DNA from: a bacterium
Lineage (GTDB): Bacteria > Moduliflexota > Moduliflexia > Moduliflexales > JAUQPW01
NCBI GenBank assembly: GCA_030550175.1
Contig: JAUQPW010000053.1
Span: 1 to 37,061 of the forward strand
Direction of reading: 5' to 3'
DNA: 37,061 bases
Below, in pieces: positions 33,177-37,061 of this stretch (position 1 is the first letter of the stretch; each line of letters opens with the position of its first letter). The translations under genes were made by a program, and so were the position numbers. The notes under the pieces are model-generated. The model saw only the letters and a list, made by a program, of their open reading frames with translations, had not been told where the DNA came from and did not search any database.

Positions 33177-34681
33177 GATTTACAAAAGTTATTATTATCA
33201 ATCCTCCCAGTCCACCGGGTTATGTTGCCAACAAGGATTCCATGGGAGGATTCGGTCAACTCTACCCTATAGGAGCTACCCTTCTACCCCCTTTGGATAT
33301 TCCTTATCTTGCGGGTTATCTGGTAGACAAAGGCATATCTGTTGAGGTGATTGAAGCCCTGGGAGAAAACTTAACCAAAGAGCAGTTGATCCAACGGATT
33401 GTAAATACGGTTGACCCAAATGGGGCGGGGCGGATACTAGTGACCGTAAGGACTTCGGCCCCTACTTTGGATTGGGATCTCTCAGTATGTACCGCTCTGA
33501 AGGAAGCCAACCGAAACCTCGTTTTAGCCATTTATGGGCCGGTAGTTTCCCATGTTCTGAAACGACTCCAGTGGGAACCCTGCCTGGATTACATCCTACA
33601 AGGGGAACCGGATGAGACAGTCTACGAACTCACCATCGGACGGCCTGAAGAGGAGGTGCTTGGGATAATCTATCGGCGTGGAGAAACCTGGATAGCTTCT
33701 CCACCCAGGCCTTTCCTGAAGGAACTGGATCGGCTCCCCTTTCCCAAATGGGAGCTTTTACCCTACCAGCGATATACACTTCCTAAATCGTCGATCACAG
33801 CTCCCGTTCCTTTCTTGCCCATGCTAACCTCGCGGGGTTGCCCCTTTGGATGCCACTACTGCCCATATCCCGTCGGTCAGGGGCTCCCCTGGCGTTATCG
33901 TTCTCCACGTAATGTGGTAGACGAAATCGAACATCTGGTAAAAGATTTGGGGATTCAATACATCCTGTTTCGGGATCCCATGTTTTCACTCCGCCAGAAA
34001 CGTGTGATCGAGATCTGTAACGAAATTCAACGGCGAGGACTCGTCTTTAAGTGGAAGTGTGAGACACGACCCGACTGCCTTAATGAAGAAACCTTACGAG
34101 CTATGGCTGCGGCGGGATGTGATGGGATTAATTTTGGAGTTGAGAGTGCAGAGGTTGAGATCCAGGCCAACGTTGGTCGGAAACCGATTTCTCGAGAAGA
34201 TATCATCGAAATAGTAGCCCTGTGCCGAAAGTTGGGAATTAAGACTTTCTGCTTCTTTATTATTGGGCTTCCAGGAGATACGGTTCAAACCATTCTGGAA
34301 ACCATCGCCTTTGCCATCCGATTACGGGCCAACTGGATCCAATTCACGGCAGCCTCACCTTTCATCGGTACTAAACTTCGGGATTGGGCCATTTCTCAGG
34401 GTTTAACATCGGAGGATGAGTATGCGTATATCAACAGCCATGAAGTTACCATCGGAAACGAGAATCTGACAAAAAGCCAGATTGAGACGCTCCACCGGTT
34501 CGCCAAGTTTTTTGAACGATATCTTATTAATCGAGGAGGGATTCTCAAAGATGATAACCGAAAAGGGTTCCTCTATGGTGGAACCCGATCTGTAACCAAT
34601 CTGCTTACCGATTTTTCAGCAAGGATGATTTTTACCCTGGGTCGGAGCTACTTCGAACGCCTATATGCCCGTACAGCTTGA
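33173..34681 (+). CDS. B12-binding-type radical-SAM enzyme
   Basis: The 502-residue protein has the layout of BchE/HpnJ-type radical-SAM enzymes: an N-terminal cobalamin-binding-like Rossmann domain (about 5-155, with LPPLDIPYLAGYL and ILQGEPDETV), then the radical-SAM domain with CPFGCHYC (Cys223, Cys227, Cys230) and GINFGVES. I do not see the DXHXXG motif of base-off B12 proteins, so cobalamin is not proven. The best-known members perform C-methylation or ring rearrangements on hopanoids, chlorophylls and related lipids. The gene overlaps the upstream GT4 by four bases. Its product would modify a substrate of the same pathway. Confidence 0.82.
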   Translation: MRFTKVIIINPPSPPGYVANKDSMGGFGQLYPIGATLLPPLDIPYLAGYLVDKGISVEVIEALGENLTKEQLIQRIVNTVDPNGAGRILVTVRTSAPTLDWDLSVCTALKEANRNLVLAIYGPVVSHVLKRLQWEPCLDYILQGEPDETVYELTIGRPEEEVLGIIYRRGETWIASPPRPFLKELDRLPFPKWELLPYQRYTLPKSSITAPVPFLPMLTSRGCPFGCHYCPYPVGQGLPWRYRSPRNVVDEIEHLVKDLGIQYILFRDPMFSLRQKRVIEICNEIQRRGLVFKWKCETRPDCLNEETLRAMAAAGCDGINFGVESAEVEIQANVGRKPISREDIIEIVALCRKLGIKTFCFFIIGLPGDTVQTILETIAFAIRLRANWIQFTAASPFIGTKLRDWAISQGLTSEDEYAYINSHEVTIGNENLTKSQIETLHRFAKFFERYLINRGGILKDDNRKGFLYGGTRSVTNLLTDFSARMIFTLGRSYFERLYARTA

Positions 34682-34774
34682 AAGCCGGTAAGGGCGAAAC
34701 CTTTGTCGGTTACTTGTCGATGTTTCCTGATCTTATCCAGCAGATAGCTTACCTCTATAAGAAGGGATTATTTT

Positions 34775-35746
34775 ATGAAGGTACTGATTACCGGAGCAAC
34801 AGGATTTTTGGGATCCCACATCTGCCGACGGATGGTTGCAGAAGGCCATGAAGTCCGTATCCTTTCCCGTGAAACTTCTAACCTCCAAATTCTAGAAGGG
34901 CTTCCCATAGAACGAATAACGGGAGATATCACAGATCCCCGCCATGTGGAATTGGCCGTCAAAGATCAAGAGTGGGTAATCCATGCAGCAGCTAATTTAA
35001 GTTATTGGAAACGGGATCAGGCATGGCAAACGAGGGTGAATGTGGAGGGAACCCGTTACATAGCCCAGGCTTGTCGAAAGGAAGGTGTGAAGCGTTTAAT
35101 TCATGTCAGTTCTGTGGCAGCCATTGGTATCCCAACCGATCCCAGGTATCCTGCCAATGAGGATTTTTCCTTCAATCTGGAGGGTTCCGGATTGATTTAT
35201 CATCTATCTAAGCGGCGGGCAGAAGAAGAGGTAATGGCAGAAGTCACGCGCGGTCTGGATGCCGTGATCGTCAATCCGGCTTCTATTTTTGGACCCTATG
35301 GCTTCCGATATCGAGGTGCAGAAATGATGAGGAAGGTTCGTTTAACCCGACTTGTTCCTTATTTCACCGGTGGCATTTGTGTGGTACACGTGCAGGATGT
35401 AATTGAGGGAATTTTTGCCGCATTAGAAAGAGGAGTCCCAGGTTGCCGATACATCCTGGGTGGGGAAAACCTCACTTATCAGGCCCTGGTGAAAAGAACT
35501 GCCAGAGCCATGAATTTAAGACGGCGATTTATTCCTATCCCTCCCCTGATCACCGGCCTTGCAGCGATGATACTGGAGCCCTGGGGCCGTTTACGTAATC
35601 GCCGTCCTCGTATCACCTACATAATCCATTATCTGGCTAGTCGATACCACTTTTATGATTCAAGCAAAGCCCGCAGGACATTAGGATATACACCACGGGA
35701 TTTTGGAGCCATTCTGGACGAGTGCCTCCGGTTGGGGATGTGTTAG
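34775..35746 (+). CDS. NAD-dependent epimerase/dehydratase (extended SDR)
   Basis: The 323-residue protein has the SDR nucleotide-binding motif GATGFLGS (7-14), the catalytic Ser in HVSSVAAIG and YHLSK (Tyr142, Lys146). It resembles nucleotide-sugar epimerases and the HpnA-like sugar epimerases linked to hopanoid loci. It may make an activated sugar donor for the glycosyltransferases upstream or act on a lipid-linked intermediate. GAAGGG lies nine bases upstream. The glycosidase-like gene begins eight bases after the stop, so they are probably co-transcribed. Confidence 0.85.
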   Translation: MKVLITGATGFLGSHICRRMVAEGHEVRILSRETSNLQILEGLPIERITGDITDPRHVELAVKDQEWVIHAAANLSYWKRDQAWQTRVNVEGTRYIAQACRKEGVKRLIHVSSVAAIGIPTDPRYPANEDFSFNLEGSGLIYHLSKRRAEEEVMAEVTRGLDAVIVNPASIFGPYGFRYRGAEMMRKVRLTRLVPYFTGGICVVHVQDVIEGIFAALERGVPGCRYILGGENLTYQALVKRTARAMNLRRRFIPIPPLITGLAAMILEPWGRLRNRRPRITYIIHYLASRYHFYDSSKARRTLGYTPRDFGAILDECLRLGMC

Positions 35747-35753
35747 CACGACG

Positions 35754-37061
35754 ATGTTATCTCAATTTAACAGGTCCATCTCAGCTCTGTTTGTATTTGC
35801 TACTACCAGACAGATCTTGTCGGCCAGATTGAGGATTTTACGAGTTGGTATCAGCCGGGTAATGCTGAGTCTAAGTCTTACCTTGTTATCTATTACGGCA
35901 AGTGCCCAAGTTGAAGTGCTCCTTGACAATAATATTACGTATCAAATCATGGAGGGTTTTGGGGTAACCCATCAAACATTAATGTTGGGAGATAAAGATA
36001 CGCTAACCCCAGCACAACGCCTTCAAGCAGTTGATGCCCTCTTCAACCAGGTCAGGATCACAACCGGTCAGGTACCGAATCTTTTTGAAGCTCCGGCCCA
36101 TTCCGGTAATCCGTTCGGAGACCAGGCTAACGATAATAAGGATCCTTTCGACATAAATTGGAAGGGATTTCATTCCGCTCAATACGGTGATCTCTTTAAA
36201 CAAAAAGTTATGGATTTTGCCCCTCCGGAAGCTCTTGATGGGCTTTATCCTGCAACTCAGATCAGCACCCGTTGGGGAGCTAGATGGCTTGGAAAGCTGG
36301 GCATTTCGGATTATAACCGCTACCTGAATGAGTGTGCGGAGCAGGTCCTGGCGGGTATCATTTACTGGAAAAATAAGTATGGAAAAGAACCTCGCTATGC
36401 TCATCTCTTTAATGAACCGACCTCAGGGAACAGGGAGTTGGATCCTATAACAGATGCTCAGGCCGTGGTTGATATCATCAAATGGGCCGGGAACCGGCTA
36501 CGTAAGGCCGGTTTTAATACGGTCAAGTTTGTTGTTCCCAATGAGGAAACGGAGAAGAGATCGCTGGAGGTTGCCACCAAGATCCTGGCCGATCCGGAAG
36601 CCAGACAGTATGTAGGGGTCATTGGCTACCATCCGTATCCCTATGGATCATCTTATGCTTATATCCCCAACATTTTGAAGGAATCTGGAACAGGTCATCC
36701 AAATCAGGAAGGTATTCAACTTCGGAGACAATTACGTAATCTTGCAGAACAGTATAAGATTCCCTTATGGATGACAGAGGTATCCCATGGTTACTTCATG
36801 GAAGATCAGATCCCCGCAACATCATTTGAAGCCTTGAGAGGACGAGCTATTCATATCCATGATGAACTAGTCTATGCCCACGCAGCAGGATTTTTTGGGA
36901 TGAATAGTATGTGGGATAGTACGATAGATAAACTTCATTTTGAAGGTAATAGATCCAAATTACATATCTGGTGGAATATCCTTGCAACCCGATGGCGGTT
37001 TGGCAGAGATACGCCCAAATTACTTACACGAAATATAGACACCATCGTGCTGATTGATACA
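35754..37061 (+). CDS. GH30-like secreted glycoside hydrolase, cut by window edge
   Basis: An open frame of 436 codons runs to the last base. After a hydrophobic stretch ending ITASAQ (about residues 37-52), a signal peptide, comes YQIMEGFGVTHQTL, a start typical of GH30 and related (beta/alpha)8 hydrolases. The acid/base Glu221 is in HLFNEPTSG and the nucleophile Glu342 in LWMTEVSHG. Such enzymes hydrolyse beta-linked sugars in polysaccharides. The first ATG (35754) has no ribosome-binding site; an in-frame ATG at 35862 would give a shorter, more standard signal peptide. It follows the epimerase gene by eight bases and is probably its operon partner. The substrate is not known. Confidence 0.78.
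   Translation, partial: MLSQFNRSISALFVFATTRQILSARLRILRVGISRVMLSLSLTLLSITASAQVEVLLDNNITYQIMEGFGVTHQTLMLGDKDTLTPAQRLQAVDALFNQVRITTGQVPNLFEAPAHSGNPFGDQANDNKDPFDINWKGFHSAQYGDLFKQKVMDFAPPEALDGLYPATQISTRWGARWLGKLGISDYNRYLNECAEQVLAGIIYWKNKYGKEPRYAHLFNEPTSGNRELDPITDAQAVVDIIKWAGNRLRKAGFNTVKFVVPNEETEKRSLEVATKILADPEARQYVGVIGYHPYPYGSSYAYIPNILKESGTGHPNQEGIQLRRQLRNLAEQYKIPLWMTEVSHGYFMEDQIPATSFEALRGRAIHIHDELVYAHAAGFFGMNSMWDSTIDKLHFEGNRSKLHIWWNILATRWRFGRDTPKLLTRNIDTIVLIDT

Noticed and set aside
36003..36404. 133-codon minus-strand ORF at the right end
   Set aside because: It lies inside the GH30-like coding region, which has clear catalytic motifs on the other strand.

Overview
This 37 kb window comes from a bacterial chromosome, most likely that of a Gram-negative (diderm) bacterium. 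The evidence is a secreted outer-membrane beta-barrel protein, a type A RNase P RNA, a primary-type sigma factor with TTGACA/TATATT promoters, an HtrA-family protease and a LivHMGF importer. I cannot assign a phylum from sequence alone. There are no phage, plasmid, CRISPR, insertion-sequence or tRNA genes that I can recognise.

Layout. (1) 0.2-5.1 kb, plus strand: central carbon metabolism, rpiB-glk-(repeat-rich spacer)-fumC-pgi. The Pgi is the isomerase half of the transaldolase/Pgi fusion family, present here alone. (2) 5.2-12.4 kb, minus strand: a sigma factor with its own promoter, leader hairpin and terminator, then a YdjM-like membrane protein, an APH-fold kinase, a radical-SAM protein, a Klenow-like DNA polymerase without a 5' nuclease, and accA. 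A receiver-like protein without its phospho-acceptor Asp lies upstream of the sigma gene. (3) 12.4-15.5 kb: a secreted protein of unknown function, a 12 x 8-bp G-rich minisatellite, rnpB with a good promoter, an outer-membrane barrel, and an exported HEAT-repeat protein on the minus strand. (4) 15.6-22.9 kb, plus strand: a heparinase II/III-family protein, livHMGF without a binding protein, a DMT permease broken by one frameshift, and a fragment of a polysaccharide flippase. (5) 23.0-25.1 kb: an htrA-like gene with a strong dyad over its promoter, then about 1 kb with no recognisable gene. (6) 25.1-37.1 kb, plus strand: a heme-type membrane protein followed by a long co-directional glycan or glycolipid locus: methyltransferase, GT4, radical-SAM/SPASM, zinc-ribbon methyltransferase, GT2, methyltransferase, GT4, B12-type radical-SAM, SDR epimerase, and a secreted GH30-like glycosidase cut by the window edge.

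The most distinctive part is region 6. It carries three methyltransferases and two different radical-SAM enzymes among three glycosyltransferases, with a secreted glycosidase. I read it as a biosynthetic locus for a heavily modified, probably C- or O-methylated, surface or secreted glycan or glycolipid. The chemistry is inferred from families; nothing in the sequence names the product. The flippase remnant and heparinase-like gene 3-10 kb upstream suggest that the neighbourhood has long been associated with polysaccharides and has been partly eroded.
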